Positions 27,669 to 36,584 of a DNA stretch of 64,000 bases are shown here, in pieces. Below the pieces are notes generated by a model. The model saw only the letters and a list, made by a program, of their open reading frames with translations. It made no database searches and had not been told where the DNA came from. Origin of the DNA: CANMUM01 sp965263365 (GTDB lineage: Bacteria > Pseudomonadota > Alphaproteobacteria > Rhodobacterales > Rhodobacteraceae). Positions within the stretch are counted from its first letter, which is position 1; each line of letters opens with the position of its first letter. Both the position numbers and the translations under genes were made by a program. The stretch lies in assembly GCA_965263365.1 (NCBI GenBank), contig OZ253672.1, positions 2,046,001 through 2,110,000 of the forward strand, given 5' to 3'.

Positions 27669-30359
27669 TTAGGAACTGGCAAGGTTGCGCAGCACATAAT
27701 GCAGAACACCACCATTTTTCACATAGTCAATTTCAACAGCGGTATCGATACGGCACTTAATTTCAATATCTTTTTTCGAGCCATCTGCATATTCGATCTG
27801 ACAAGGTACGTTTGATAACGGAACGATGTCATCAGAGAGACCAGTAATCGTGATTTTTTCATCACCTCTCAGATTAAGTGACTTGCGCGTATCGCCATTT
27901 GTGAATTCAAAAGGAATAACACCCATGCCGACCAAATTCGAACGGTGAATACGCTCATAACTTTCGGCAATGACAGCTTTCACACCGAGCAATGCTGTGC
28001 CTTTTGCAGCCCAATCTCGAGACGAACCCGCACCGTATTGGGCACCGGCAACAATTACAAGCGGCGTTCCAACCTCTTGATGCGCCATCGCTGCCTCGTA
28101 AATTGACATTTCATTTCCGTCTGGTCCAAGCGTGTAGCCACCTTCAACCCCGTCGAGCATTTCATTTTTGATCCGAATGTTCGCAAAGGTGCCTCGCATC
28201 ATAACTTCATGATTGCCGCGGCGAGAGCCATAGGAGTTAAACTCACGAACAGGGACTTGTCGTTCAACTAGATACTGTCCGGCTGGTGTCGTTTCTTTAA
28301 ATGAACCTGCTGGAGAAATATGGTCTGTTGTAACCATGTCGCCTAAAATTGCGAGTAGACTTGCGCTTTCAATGTTATGAATGGAGCCCACTTCTTTACC
28401 CATACCTTGGAAGTAAGGTGGGTTTTGCACATATGTTGAAGTGGCAGGCCAATCATAGACTTCACTATCGGTTGTTGCGATCCCTTGCCATTTTTCGTCA
28501 CCTTTGAAGACATCTGCATATTTTGATTGGAAGGCTTCGCGCGTAACTGTTTTTTCAACAAGTTCGGCGATTTCTTCATTTGATGGCCAAATATCTTTCA
28601 AAAAGACATCATTTCCGTCTTTATCTTTTGCAATGGGATCGGTTGCAAGATTGATATCCATCGTACCCGCGATTGCGTAAGCCACAACAAGTGGCGGCGA
28701 AGCCAGATAATTTGCACGAACATCGGGTGAAATGCGGCCCTCGAAATTGCGGTTACCAGAGAGGACAGAAACGGCTACGAGATCGCCTTCCGAGATGGCT
28801 TCCGAAAGTTCAGGCTGAATCGGGCCAGAGTTTCCGATACAAGTTGTACATCCGTACCCGACGAGATTAAAACCAACCGCATCAAGATCATCTTGAAGGT
28901 TTGCCGCTTCGAGATATTCCGACACAACTTGCGAGCCCGGGGCAAGCGATGTTTTTACCCAAGGTTGGCTATTGAGACCAAGGGCGCGCGCTTTGCGGGC
29001 AACAAGGCCTGCGCCAATCATAACGTACGGGTTTGATGTATTTGTACAAGATGTAATAGAGGCGATCACAATCTTACCCGACTCCATCGAGTAGTCACTA
29101 CCCTTAACGGCAATTTCTTTACCCATTGGGCGCTTAAAAGTGTTTTCCATCTCGTTTGCAAATGCTGATTTGGCATTATCAAGAGCAACAAAATCCTGCG
29201 GGCGCTTTGGACCAGAAATTGCAGGAACAATTGTCCCCATATCAAGATGCAACGTGTCCGTGTAAACAGGGCGATAATCACTGTCTCTCCAAAAACCATT
29301 TTCTTTTGCATAGGCCTCAACAAGTTTAATTCGATCTTCCTCGCGACCTGTTGTGCGCAGATAGCGCAGAGTCTCATTGTCGATTGGGAAGAAACCACAA
29401 GTTGCCCCATATTCAGGCGCCATATTCGCAATCGTTGCACGATCTGCAAGCGGCAGACGATCAAGTCCCTCACCAAAAAATTCGACGAATTTGCTCACAA
29501 CGCCTTTTTCGCGGAGCATTTCCACAACCTTAAGGACAAGGTCCGTTGCCGTCATGCCTTCAACCATTTCTCCAGTCAGTTCAAACCCAACAACTTCAGG
29601 AATAAGCATAGAAACCGGCTGACCAAGCATGGCCGCTTCGGCTTCGATGCCGCCAACACCCCAACCCAAAACGGCAAGACCATTAACCATCGTCGTATGG
29701 CTATCTGTACCTACAAGCGTATCTGGATATGCAATTTCAACACCATCTTGGTCTTTATCAGTCCAAACAGTTTGCGCAAGATACTCAAGGTTGACTTGGT
29801 GACAAATGCCTGTGCCAGGCGGTACCACACGGAAGTTCTCAAATGCGCTTTGACCCCATTTTAGGAATTGGTAGCGCTCGCCATTGCGCTCATACTCGCG
29901 GTCCACGTTCATCTGAAAGGCGCGTGGATTGCCGAAGTGATCGATCATAACCGAATGGTCGATCACCAAATCAACGGGGTTGAGTGGATTAATTTTTTGC
30001 GCGTCGCCACCGAGGTTTTTGATCCCATCACGCATTGCAGCCAGATCAACAACCGCCGGTACGCCGGTGAAGTCTTGCATAAGAACGCGCGCGGGACGGT
30101 AAGCAATTTCTCTGGGATTTTTACCGCCATTATTAGCCCATTCCGCAAACGCTTTGATGTCGTCTGTGCTGACAGAGTGGCCGCCGTCTTCAAAGCGAAG
30201 TAAATTTTCTAATACGACCTTTAAAGAGGCGGGAAGTTTTGAAAAATCGCCAAGTCCGGCATCTTGAGCGGCTTGAATTGAGTAGTACCCAATTTTTGTT
30301 CCGCCAATGCTGAGTTCGCGGCGTGTTTTTGCGGTGTCTTTTCCGACGACAACTGTCAT
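27669..30359 (-). CDS. acnA: aconitate hydratase A
   Basis: An 896-residue aconitase/IRP-type enzyme of the TCA cycle. The [4Fe-4S] cysteines are in SCTNTSNPYVM and CTTCIGNSG; the swivel domain with AGAQYGAGSSRDWAAKG is at the C-terminus. The start is the ATG at 30359 (MTVVVGKD), after GGAG; an in-frame extension to 30407 would run into the promoter region. Proximity to the ccm genes is a common Rhodobacterales arrangement. Confidence 0.97.
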   Translation of the reverse strand: MTVVVGKDTAKTRRELSIGGTKIGYYSIQAAQDAGLGDFSKLPASLKVVLENLLRFEDGGHSVSTDDIKAFAEWANNGGKNPREIAYRPARVLMQDFTGVPAVVDLAAMRDGIKNLGGDAQKINPLNPVDLVIDHSVMIDHFGNPRAFQMNVDREYERNGERYQFLKWGQSAFENFRVVPPGTGICHQVNLEYLAQTVWTDKDQDGVEIAYPDTLVGTDSHTTMVNGLAVLGWGVGGIEAEAAMLGQPVSMLIPEVVGFELTGEMVEGMTATDLVLKVVEMLREKGVVSKFVEFFGEGLDRLPLADRATIANMAPEYGATCGFFPIDNETLRYLRTTGREEDRIKLVEAYAKENGFWRDSDYRPVYTDTLHLDMGTIVPAISGPKRPQDFVALDNAKSAFANEMENTFKRPMGKEIAVKGSDYSMESGKIVIASITSCTNTSNPYVMIGAGLVARKARALGLNSQPWVKTSLAPGSQVVSEYLEAANLQDDLDAVGFNLVGYGCTTCIGNSGPIQPELSEAISEGDLVAVSVLSGNRNFEGRISPDVRANYLASPPLVVAYAIAGTMDINLATDPIAKDKDGNDVFLKDIWPSNEEIAELVEKTVTREAFQSKYADVFKGDEKWQGIATTDSEVYDWPATSTYVQNPPYFQGMGKEVGSIHNIESASLLAILGDMVTTDHISPAGSFKETTPAGQYLVERQVPVREFNSYGSRRGNHEVMMRGTFANIRIKNEMLDGVEGGYTLGPDGNEMSIYEAAMAHQEVGTPLVIVAGAQYGAGSSRDWAAKGTALLGVKAVIAESYERIHRSNLVGMGVIPFEFTNGDTRKSLNLRGDEKITITGLSDDIVPLSNVPCQIEYADGSKKDIEIKCRIDTAVEIDYVKNGGVLHYVLRNLASS

Positions 30360-30429
30360 GTTTATCTCCTTTGATCTCGCCAAATGCAGTGCAAAATTTT
30401 TAAACAATAATCAATAGATTATTTTAATT

Positions 30430-30445
30430 GTATGCATATGTATAC
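30430..30445. promoter_or_regulatory. near-perfect palindrome upstream of acnA
   Basis: GTATGCATATGTATAC is symmetric at 14 of 16 positions around a central CATATG and lies 70 to 86 bases upstream of the acnA start. The position fits an operator or regulator site for acnA. Which regulator binds is unknown. Confidence 0.4.
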
Positions 30446-30506
30446 TAATAAGCGCTGATTTGCAATATGTGTTTGTTAGCCGTGTGTTTGCCAGATAAAC
30501 TTTAAT

Positions 30507-31229
30507 CTATCTGTTGGATGTACAGGCGGTGCGATAGAGCTTTAGATCATTTTTGTAGACGCGGTTGATTTCCTTGCGAAGTTCATCGCTCATAATGCGT
30601 TTTGCAAACACGCTGGCTTGTGATTGATTGCGCGCCTTGACCATTTCAATTTTGTTTTTGATATCGGGTATATCTTTTATCAGCGCGTTTGTAAGCGATT
30701 GGTCGAGCTTTTCGAGCGGTATGAGAACAGGATCATATCCTTCAATTTGACGATATCGCCATTTTTGAGGGCGCCAGTGATAGTCGATTTCAAAATTAGT
30801 TTCACCTTTTATATTTTGAGAAATCCATTGAATAAGGCGCATCGCATTTTCATGATGTGCCTCTGGATTTAAGTTGCGTTCAAGCGAAATACCAATTGAC
30901 GGGGCCACCTCTTTTTGAAACCACATCATTCGCGTCGGGCTATCCCCATATATTTTTTCTGCATATAAAGACATAAAGCGATCGATCGGCTTTCGTATTG
31001 TAAAAAACACAAAAGGATCAGAATAGTGATCGGGGTTACGATCAATTGTCCCGCGTAAAATTAGCTCTTCATTGGCATCAATATCGTCGACGATATTTCC
31101 ATGATCAATGAAATATAGAAGTGTTTTTAAAAAAGTGCATCCAGATTTTAAATTCATTGCCGTAAAAATTGGATAGTCTTTAACGGTATACAAAAATTCA
31201 AAATTCTTATTCATATTTGATTCTGACAT
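30507..31229 (-). CDS. sulfotransferase family protein
   Basis: A 240-residue protein of the sulfotransferase-2-like group, which transfers sulfate from PAPS. The 5'-phosphosulfate loop region MNLKSGCTFLKTLLY and the 3'-phosphate motif FFTIRKPIDRFMSLYAEK are both visible. I choose the ATG at 31229 (MSESNMNKN), or 31214; the longer frame to 31421 only reads the antisense of the neighbouring promoter. No signal or transmembrane segment in this form. The likely acceptor is a surface glycan or small molecule, but this cannot be specified. Confidence 0.78.
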   Translation of the reverse strand: MSESNMNKNFEFLYTVKDYPIFTAMNLKSGCTFLKTLLYFIDHGNIVDDIDANEELILRGTIDRNPDHYSDPFVFFTIRKPIDRFMSLYAEKIYGDSPTRMMWFQKEVAPSIGISLERNLNPEAHHENAMRLIQWISQNIKGETNFEIDYHWRPQKWRYRQIEGYDPVLIPLEKLDQSLTNALIKDIPDIKNKIEMVKARNQSQASVFAKRIMSDELRKEINRVYKNDLKLYRTACTSNR

Positions 31230-31366
31230 TTGTTTCGAATAAGCTCTTATTAGCGTCAACGTTAAAAATAATTTTTGATTAAAGCAAATTAAAACGACGG
31301 AATCTAGATAGCCGTACGTTTTGATGGACAGATAAATCCATATTGTTAGGTAAAGAAGAGTTGAAA

Positions 31367-31978
31367 ATGAAACGAGTGAGGAGAGATTTTTTGAAACTAG
31401 CATCAGCTTTGACGGGCGCAAGTATTGCGAACCCTATCGTTGCGAATGTGCCTACGCCAAGCGCAACAGAAGGACCATATTATCCTCGACAGAGTATGCG
31501 CGATTTAGATCAGGATAATGATCTTGTTAAGATTCTGGATCGTGTTCAAGAAGCCGGCGGAGAGGTCGTCATCCTCAAAGGCAGAGTTCTGGATCAAGAA
31601 GGAGTACCCGTTTCTGGCGCAAGGGTGGACATTTGGCAAGTCGGCGTGAATGGCGCTTATCTCCATACCTCCGATCCACGAAGCAATCAAAGGGACGAGA
31701 ATTTTCAAGGTTTTGGCAGTTACCAAACCGCTGACGACGGGTCTTACTGGTTTCGAACAATAAAACCGGTTGCTTATCCCGGCCGCACGCCGCACATCCA
31801 TGTAAAGGTATTTACGGGTGCTCGAGAGTTAACAACTCAATTTTACATAGATGGAGATCCATTAAATGCTAATGATTCGATCTATAATTCTATGGATGAA
31901 GCGGAAAAAGCAGCGGTATCAATGAATTTTGTTATGGGTCCTGAATATCCTGAAGCTACCGTCGATATCGTGTTATAG
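31367..31978 (+). CDS. Tat-exported intradiol ring-cleavage dioxygenase-like protein
   Basis: A 203-residue protein starting with KRVRRDFLKLASAL, a twin-arginine (RRDFLK) signal. The rest is a protocatechuate 3,4-dioxygenase-type beta-sandwich. All four expected Fe(III) ligands are in place: Tyr98 (GAYLH), Tyr137 (VAYPG), His143 and His145 (PHIHVKV). As a single-gene, exported form it differs from cytoplasmic PcaGH and belongs to the extracytoplasmic dioxygenase-like group. The ATG at 31367 has a nearby AAGAG; divergent from the sulfotransferase. Actual aromatic substrate unknown. Confidence 0.87.
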   Translation: MKRVRRDFLKLASALTGASIANPIVANVPTPSATEGPYYPRQSMRDLDQDNDLVKILDRVQEAGGEVVILKGRVLDQEGVPVSGARVDIWQVGVNGAYLHTSDPRSNQRDENFQGFGSYQTADDGSYWFRTIKPVAYPGRTPHIHVKVFTGARELTTQFYIDGDPLNANDSIYNSMDEAEKAAVSMNFVMGPEYPEATVDIVL

Positions 31979-32182
31979 GCAAAAATGATGATTTCTTTGC
32001 AATAAATTAGTGCTGTAAGCTCTCGTACTTAGAATTTTAACGAAATACTATAAACGAACTTGTGCTCTATTAGTATTATATTAATATCTAGTGTGCTCCT
32101 GGATATCAATTGCAAGTTTTGTAATTTTTGTTAGTTAGTCCTTTGTTTATTATTTAATCTAACTTAGAGAATTTGAAATACC

Positions 32183-32536
32183 ATGAAAGTAGAAGAACTC
32201 CTTACCCACGATGTCCATGAAGTCTATGAAGGTCAACAATGTCCAATTCGGCTACTCCTATCAAAACTAACAGGCAAGTGGGACATGCTCATTGTGATCG
32301 CTTTGCAGGATGGTCCTCTCCGATTTGGTGCTTTAAAGCGTGAGGTTGGGGAAATTACACAGCGCGTTCTCACAGATCGTCTCCGCACTCTAGAATCTTT
32401 GGGAATATTAACGCGTCATGTTGAGCCTGGCCCCCCATTGGCTGTATATTATGAACTCACTGAAATGGGTAAATCATACCTTAAAGTCCTCTATCCCATG
32501 ATAGATTGGGCCATTGAACAACTAGCAAACCGTTGA
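32183..32536 (+). CDS. HxlR-family transcriptional regulator
   Basis: A 117-residue winged-helix protein with CPIRLLLSKLTGKWDMLIV, LRFGALKREVGEITQRVLTDRL (split across the recognition helix) and LTEMGKSYLKVL, all diagnostic for HxlR. Cys27 near the N-terminus could act as a redox or aldehyde sensor, as in other family members. It stands alone, next to the dioxygenase gene and a decayed GFA gene (a formaldehyde-related family), and might once have regulated the latter. Confidence 0.9.
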   Translation: MKVEELLTHDVHEVYEGQQCPIRLLLSKLTGKWDMLIVIALQDGPLRFGALKREVGEITQRVLTDRLRTLESLGILTRHVEPGPPLAVYYELTEMGKSYLKVLYPMIDWAIEQLANR

Positions 32537-32607
32537 TTTGACTACCGTTTGAAGCGAACTTCTAATTCTGGATTAAAGAGATCAAGGATTTAAGTGAAAT
32601 AACGACG

Positions 32608-32997
32608 ATGAGTGGTCGATGCTCTTGCGGTGCGATTCGCTTCCAAACTCAAGATGAACCAATTTGGACAAGCCATTGTCATTGTGAATCGTGTCGGCGC
32701 TTGACGTCTTAGCCCATGACAAGTTCTATGGGCTTTTAAAATAATCGGGTCGAATGGTCAGGCACAAGAAAATTCTATAAAATCAATGAAATTGCGATCC
32801 GCGGTTTTTGTGCGGACTGCGGAACACAAATAAGTTTCGAGAGTGCGCGTTGGCCTGGCGAATTGCATCTCTATGCGGAGACATTGGACAACCCAGAACT
32901 TTACAAACCCCAGTTTCATTCACAATGGGAGGAGCGCTTAGGCTGGTGTATGCGGTCAGATGATCTCAAAAAATTTCCTGCAAGCGCGGATGTTTAA
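32608..32997 (+). pseudogene. GFA-family (glutathione-dependent formaldehyde-activating-like) gene with two nonsense codons
   Basis: A 130-codon frame with no frameshift but two internal stops: TAG at 32710-32712 and TAA at 32737-32739. Translation through them gives a full GFA protein: CSCGAIRF and CHCESCRR zinc motifs before the stops, then WSGTRKFY, GFCADCGTQISF and PGELHLY after them. All zinc cysteines are retained. The pattern suggests fairly recent loss by point mutation. This explains most of the 506-base gap between the HxlR gene and ccmA. Confidence 0.88.
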
Positions 32998-33042
32998 CGC
33001 AATAGACTTTTCCAAAATCTCAAAAAGCGCTATGGCATCAGA

Positions 33043-33714
33043 ATGACATTAGAGATTCGCAACTTGAGCCTTCAACGCGGCGGTCGATTGCTGCAAAAGG
33101 ACATTGATTTTACACTTGAAGCTGGTGAGTCTCTTTGGGTTCAAGGTATGAATGGTGTCGGAAAATCTACATTACTTGAAGTAATTTGTGGACTGCATGA
33201 AAGTCCTGAGGGTGAAATTTTATGGGTTGGCAAAGATATTCGTGATGACAAAGATATTTTTCACGAAAATCTTGCCTTTATTGGTCATAAAAATGCAAAC
33301 GCGCAAAACTTGACCTTATTCGAATCTTTAGAATTTTACGCGCACCTATTTGGTTCAAACGAAAATCTGAATACCGTTTTGGAACGTTTGGACTTGAGTG
33401 CGAGAAGTAATGTGCCTGTGCATATGCTTTCGGCCGGACAAAAAAAACGCTTGGCACTTGCACGACTTCTCTTAAAAAATGCTAAGCTTTGGATTCTTGA
33501 TGAGCCGGCTGTTTCTCTCGATTTTGCAGGTGTTAACTTACTTTGTGAGTTTATGCACAATCACGTCAAGACGGGTGGCATTCTAATCTATACGAGTCAT
33601 GTTAGTCTCGAATTATCAGCCAGACAGAAAAAAATTGAGTTGAACCAGATTAATCGAAATCTGCGACACACAAACGACGGTTTCTTGGGCAAAGAATGGG
33701 ATGACTTTACGTGA
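33043..33714 (+). CDS. ccmA: haem exporter ATP-binding protein CcmA
   Basis: A 223-residue ABC ATPase of cytochrome c maturation. Walker A GMNGVGKST, signature LSAGQKKRLALARLL and Walker B WILDEPAVSLD are present. It works with CcmB and CcmC to release haem-loaded CcmE. Its stop overlaps the GTG start of ccmB (GTGA). Confidence 0.95.
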   Translation: MTLEIRNLSLQRGGRLLQKDIDFTLEAGESLWVQGMNGVGKSTLLEVICGLHESPEGEILWVGKDIRDDKDIFHENLAFIGHKNANAQNLTLFESLEFYAHLFGSNENLNTVLERLDLSARSNVPVHMLSAGQKKRLALARLLLKNAKLWILDEPAVSLDFAGVNLLCEFMHNHVKTGGILIYTSHVSLELSARQKKIELNQINRNLRHTNDGFLGKEWDDFT

Positions 33715-34358
33715 AGGCTTTGTTTTGGCGTGACATAAGGCTTTCTATGGGCGCGGGCGGTGGTTTTGGCCAAGGTATGGGCTTTTTTCTGGTGGTTATG
33801 TTTATGTTTGTTCTCGCGCTTGATGCGGATCAAAAAGTTCTACAAGAACTTGCATCCGAGATCATATTTGTAGCTGTTTTATTGGCGGGATTGTTATCCT
33901 TTGATCGTGTTTTTCGACGTGACATAGAAGATGGAACCATGACGCAGCTAAAACTATCTGCATATCCTTTAGCACTCATCGTAGCTGTAAAAGCTTTGGT
34001 GCATTGGATCACAACCGGTTTTGCACTTTTGTTGCTTACACCTGTTATCGGAATCGTTTTGAGTATGAATATAGAAAACATTTTAACCCTTATGGTTACG
34101 TTGTTATTTGCAACACCTGCTATTAGTTTCGTGGGCGCGATCGGCGCTGCATTGACGGTTTCCATAGAGCGCGCATCTTTGATACAGGCGCTCATAACCC
34201 TACCCTTGTTTATCCCGATATTAATATTTGGAACAATCGCGAGCGAAAGTGGGCCGCGACAAATTTCCGCATTGATTATATTGGTAGGATTGAGTTTCAT
34301 GTCGCTCATCCTCGCACCATGGGTGTGTGCAATTATTTTGAAGCGTAATCAATTTTAG
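33711..34358 (+). CDS. ccmB: haem exporter permease CcmB
   Basis: A 215-residue protein with about six transmembrane helices; N-terminal FWRDIRLSMGAG and FDRVFRRDIEDGTM are conserved in CcmB. GTG start overlapping the ccmA stop. Membrane partner of CcmA. Confidence 0.94.
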   Translation: MKALFWRDIRLSMGAGGGFGQGMGFFLVVMFMFVLALDADQKVLQELASEIIFVAVLLAGLLSFDRVFRRDIEDGTMTQLKLSAYPLALIVAVKALVHWITTGFALLLLTPVIGIVLSMNIENILTLMVTLLFATPAISFVGAIGAALTVSIERASLIQALITLPLFIPILIFGTIASESGPRQISALIILVGLSFMSLILAPWVCAIILKRNQF

Positions 34359-34366
34359 GAGGAACG

Positions 34367-35101
34367 ATGTCGATTTGGAGTTATGCTAATCCGATAAAGT
34401 TTTTAAAGCTTTCTCGAAAAGTACGACGCTTCACAGATCCTTTGGCGCTGATCGCTATCACGATTGCTTTCGTCTGGGGGTTTTTCTTTACACCGCCAGC
34501 TGAAAAATTTGGAGAAAGTGTTAAGATTTTGTATGTTCACGTGCCAGCAGCAATGGTAGCCGTGAATACATGGATTATGATGGTTGTTGCGTCTTTGATA
34601 TGGCTTATTCGGCGGCATCATGTTTCAGCACTTGCGGCAAAAGCGGCCGCGCCTATTGGATTGGTCATGACCTTGGTTTCAATTATTACAGGCGCCTTGT
34701 GGGGTGCAACAACATGGGGTGCCTACTGGGTTTGGGATCCCAGATTGATTAATTTTTTTGTATTGTTCGTATTTTACATTGGATACATCGCACTTTGGGC
34801 GGCGATTGACGATTATCAACTCGCGGCTGATATGACAGCTATCTTGGCTTTGGTTGGAGGTGTGTTCGCACTCCTTTCGCGCTATGCTGTTTTATTTTGG
34901 GATCAAGGCTTGCACCAAGGCGCTTCACTTTCGCTTGATGCCGAAGAAAACGTTTCAGATGTTTACTATCTCCCGTTATTATTGGTGATTGCAGGTTTTA
35001 TATTGTTTTTTGTTTCTTTGACATTATATCGAACAGAGACCGAAATTCTTAAACGCCGCCTTGCGGCACTTCAGGTTGATTATGGAGAAGACGATGTTTG
35101 A
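34367..35101 (+). CDS. ccmC: haem lyase/exporter subunit CcmC
   Basis: A 244-residue six-helix membrane protein with the tryptophan-rich haem-handling motif WGATTWGAYWVWDPRL, flanked by periplasmic His residues (YVHVPAA and the LHQGAS loop). It loads haem onto CcmE. Preceded by AGGAGG-like AGGAAC eight bases after ccmB, and its end overlaps ccmD by eight bases. Confidence 0.95.
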   Translation: MSIWSYANPIKFLKLSRKVRRFTDPLALIAITIAFVWGFFFTPPAEKFGESVKILYVHVPAAMVAVNTWIMMVVASLIWLIRRHHVSALAAKAAAPIGLVMTLVSIITGALWGATTWGAYWVWDPRLINFFVLFVFYIGYIALWAAIDDYQLAADMTAILALVGGVFALLSRYAVLFWDQGLHQGASLSLDAEENVSDVYYLPLLLVIAGFILFFVSLTLYRTETEILKRRLAALQVDYGEDDV

Positions 35102-35240
35102 ACTTGGAATCCACGCGCCTTATATTCTTTGGAGTTATGGTACAACTTTGTTTTTTCTCATCGCCCTTGTTGGTGTTTCGTTGTTAAGGCAAAAACGCGT
35201 GCGCGCGCTCATATCAACAACGGAAAAGAAAGCAAAATGA
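35094..35240 (+). CDS. ccmD: haem exporter protein CcmD
   Basis: A 48-residue single-helix membrane protein, easily missed because of its size. It begins MFELGIHAPYILWSYG, has one hydrophobic segment (about 14-31) and a basic tail RQKRVRA, the standard CcmD layout. The ATG overlaps the ccmC end and the TGA overlaps the ccmG start (ATGA), so it sits where CcmD is expected. Confidence 0.9.
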   Translation: MFELGIHAPYILWSYGTTLFFLIALVGVSLLRQKRVRALISTTEKKAK

Positions 35241-35770
35241 ATCGAATTATTTATTTTATTCCGCTAATTGTGATCGGCTTGTTTGCATTGATAGCATTGA
35301 ACGGATTAAATGACACAGGAAATAAGGGGCAGGCAACATCACTTGAAGGCAGAGACCTACCTTTTCTACCGGAAAATCAGATCGATGGATTTGAAGGTGG
35401 TGAAATTTCTCAAATTGTGAATCAAAACGAGTTAGTTCTTGTTAATTTTTGGGCATCATGGTGTGCACCTTGCCGAGCGGAACATCCAAATTTAGAAACC
35501 CTACGTGAAGCTGGTTATGAAATCATTGGTGTGAATTTCAAGGACCCGTCACAAAATGCACAAAAATTTTTAAATGAAATGGGCAATCCATTTTCCGCGA
35601 TTAGGGCTGATAATACAGGACGCGTTGGAATTGAATGGGGTGTTGCGGGTGTTCCCGAAACCTTTATTGTTCAGAACGGAAAAATCGTCGATCGCCATAC
35701 TGGACCTATATTAGATCGCAACTATGATGAATTCATCGCAAAGCTGAAGCAATACAAAAGTAATAATTGA
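35237..35770 (+). CDS. ccmG: thiol:disulfide interchange protein CcmG/DsbE
   Basis: A 177-residue membrane-anchored thioredoxin-like protein facing the periplasm. One N-terminal anchor helix (about 4-22), catalytic WCAPC in NFWASWCAPCRAEHP, the CcmG-type GVNFKDPSQNA, and the cis-Pro region GVPETFIV. It reduces apocytochrome c/CcmH. The start is the ATG at 35237 overlapping the ccmD stop; the longer in-frame extension is out of place inside ccmD. Confidence 0.94.
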   Translation: MNRIIYFIPLIVIGLFALIALNGLNDTGNKGQATSLEGRDLPFLPENQIDGFEGGEISQIVNQNELVLVNFWASWCAPCRAEHPNLETLREAGYEIIGVNFKDPSQNAQKFLNEMGNPFSAIRADNTGRVGIEWGVAGVPETFIVQNGKIVDRHTGPILDRNYDEFIAKLKQYKSNN

Positions 35771-35771
35771 A

Positions 35772-36542
35772 TTAGTCCACACGTTTTTGGCGGGCCGCAT
35801 ATAGAGCAATTGCAGCCGCATTTGAAACATTCAGTGAACCGAATTCCGAAGCATATGGAATTTGAGCGATGAAATCGCATTCCTTGCGGGTGCGTTCACG
35901 CATTCCAGGCCCCTCTGAGCCTAAGACAAGAGCTGTAGGTCCTTTGAAATTTAGGAGCGTTTCGTCTAAGGTTTGATTGCCAAGGCCGTCCAGACCAATA
36001 CAAACATAACCCATTTTTTTGAGATCTTGCATTGCATTGCCCAAATTTGGGACGCGTAAATAAGGTTGACGTTCAAGCGCCCCGCTTGCTGTTTTAGCCA
36101 ACGCTCCCGTTTCAGGTGAACTATAACGATGCGGTGCGATGACAGCACGCGCACCCAAAACCTCACTGGAGCGTAATATCGCGCCAACATTATGCGGGTC
36201 AGAAACACGGTCAAGAATAACAACAATTTCCCTATCGCTTTGCGGATACAAAGATTCTATTCCCCCCCAATTCAAAGGCTCGACCTCTAAAACGGCACCT
36301 TGATGAACGGATTGCCTGTCAATGGGCGGACGAAAATGATGCGGGTCAAATATTTGAAATGGGCAATCATTAATCACATCTGATAATTTATGATGAGCAT
36401 TTTTAGTGACAAGCAAACTCCGTTTAACACGTCTTGGATTTGCGAGCGCGTCGCGAACCGCATGTATACCAAATAACCAAACGCGATTTTCTTCGCGTTT
36501 ACGCTGTTCCTTTTCAATGACCCAATCCGGTTTTTTGATCAT
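35772..36542 (-). CDS. rlmB: 23S rRNA (guanosine-2'-O)-methyltransferase RlmB-like
   Basis: A 256-residue SpoU/TrmH methyltransferase. An N-terminal substrate-binding domain (WLFGIHAVRDAL) precedes the SPOUT catalytic domain, with motif 1 LDRVSDPHNVGAILRSSE, motif 2 LVLGSEGPGM and motif 3 SLNVSNAAAIALY. Converges with ccmG, only one base between the stops. RlmB modifies G2251; other TrmH-type targets are possible but less likely. Confidence 0.9.
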   Translation of the reverse strand: MIKKPDWVIEKEQRKREENRVWLFGIHAVRDALANPRRVKRSLLVTKNAHHKLSDVINDCPFQIFDPHHFRPPIDRQSVHQGAVLEVEPLNWGGIESLYPQSDREIVVILDRVSDPHNVGAILRSSEVLGARAVIAPHRYSSPETGALAKTASGALERQPYLRVPNLGNAMQDLKKMGYVCIGLDGLGNQTLDETLLNFKGPTALVLGSEGPGMRERTRKECDFIAQIPYASEFGSLNVSNAAAIALYAARQKRVD

Positions 36543-36584
36543 ACGTCACATATGCTGAATCGAGATTGAAACGCAATCCATGAT

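Noticed and set aside
29247..29864. A 205-codon open frame antisense to acnA
   Set aside because: It lies entirely inside the well-supported acnA coding sequence with no domain, no ribosome binding site and no conserved motif; a shadow frame.
31229..31421. N-terminal hydrophobic extension of the sulfotransferase
   Set aside because: It reads across the divergent promoter and the start of the dioxygenase gene; the ATG at 31229 or 31214 is far more likely.
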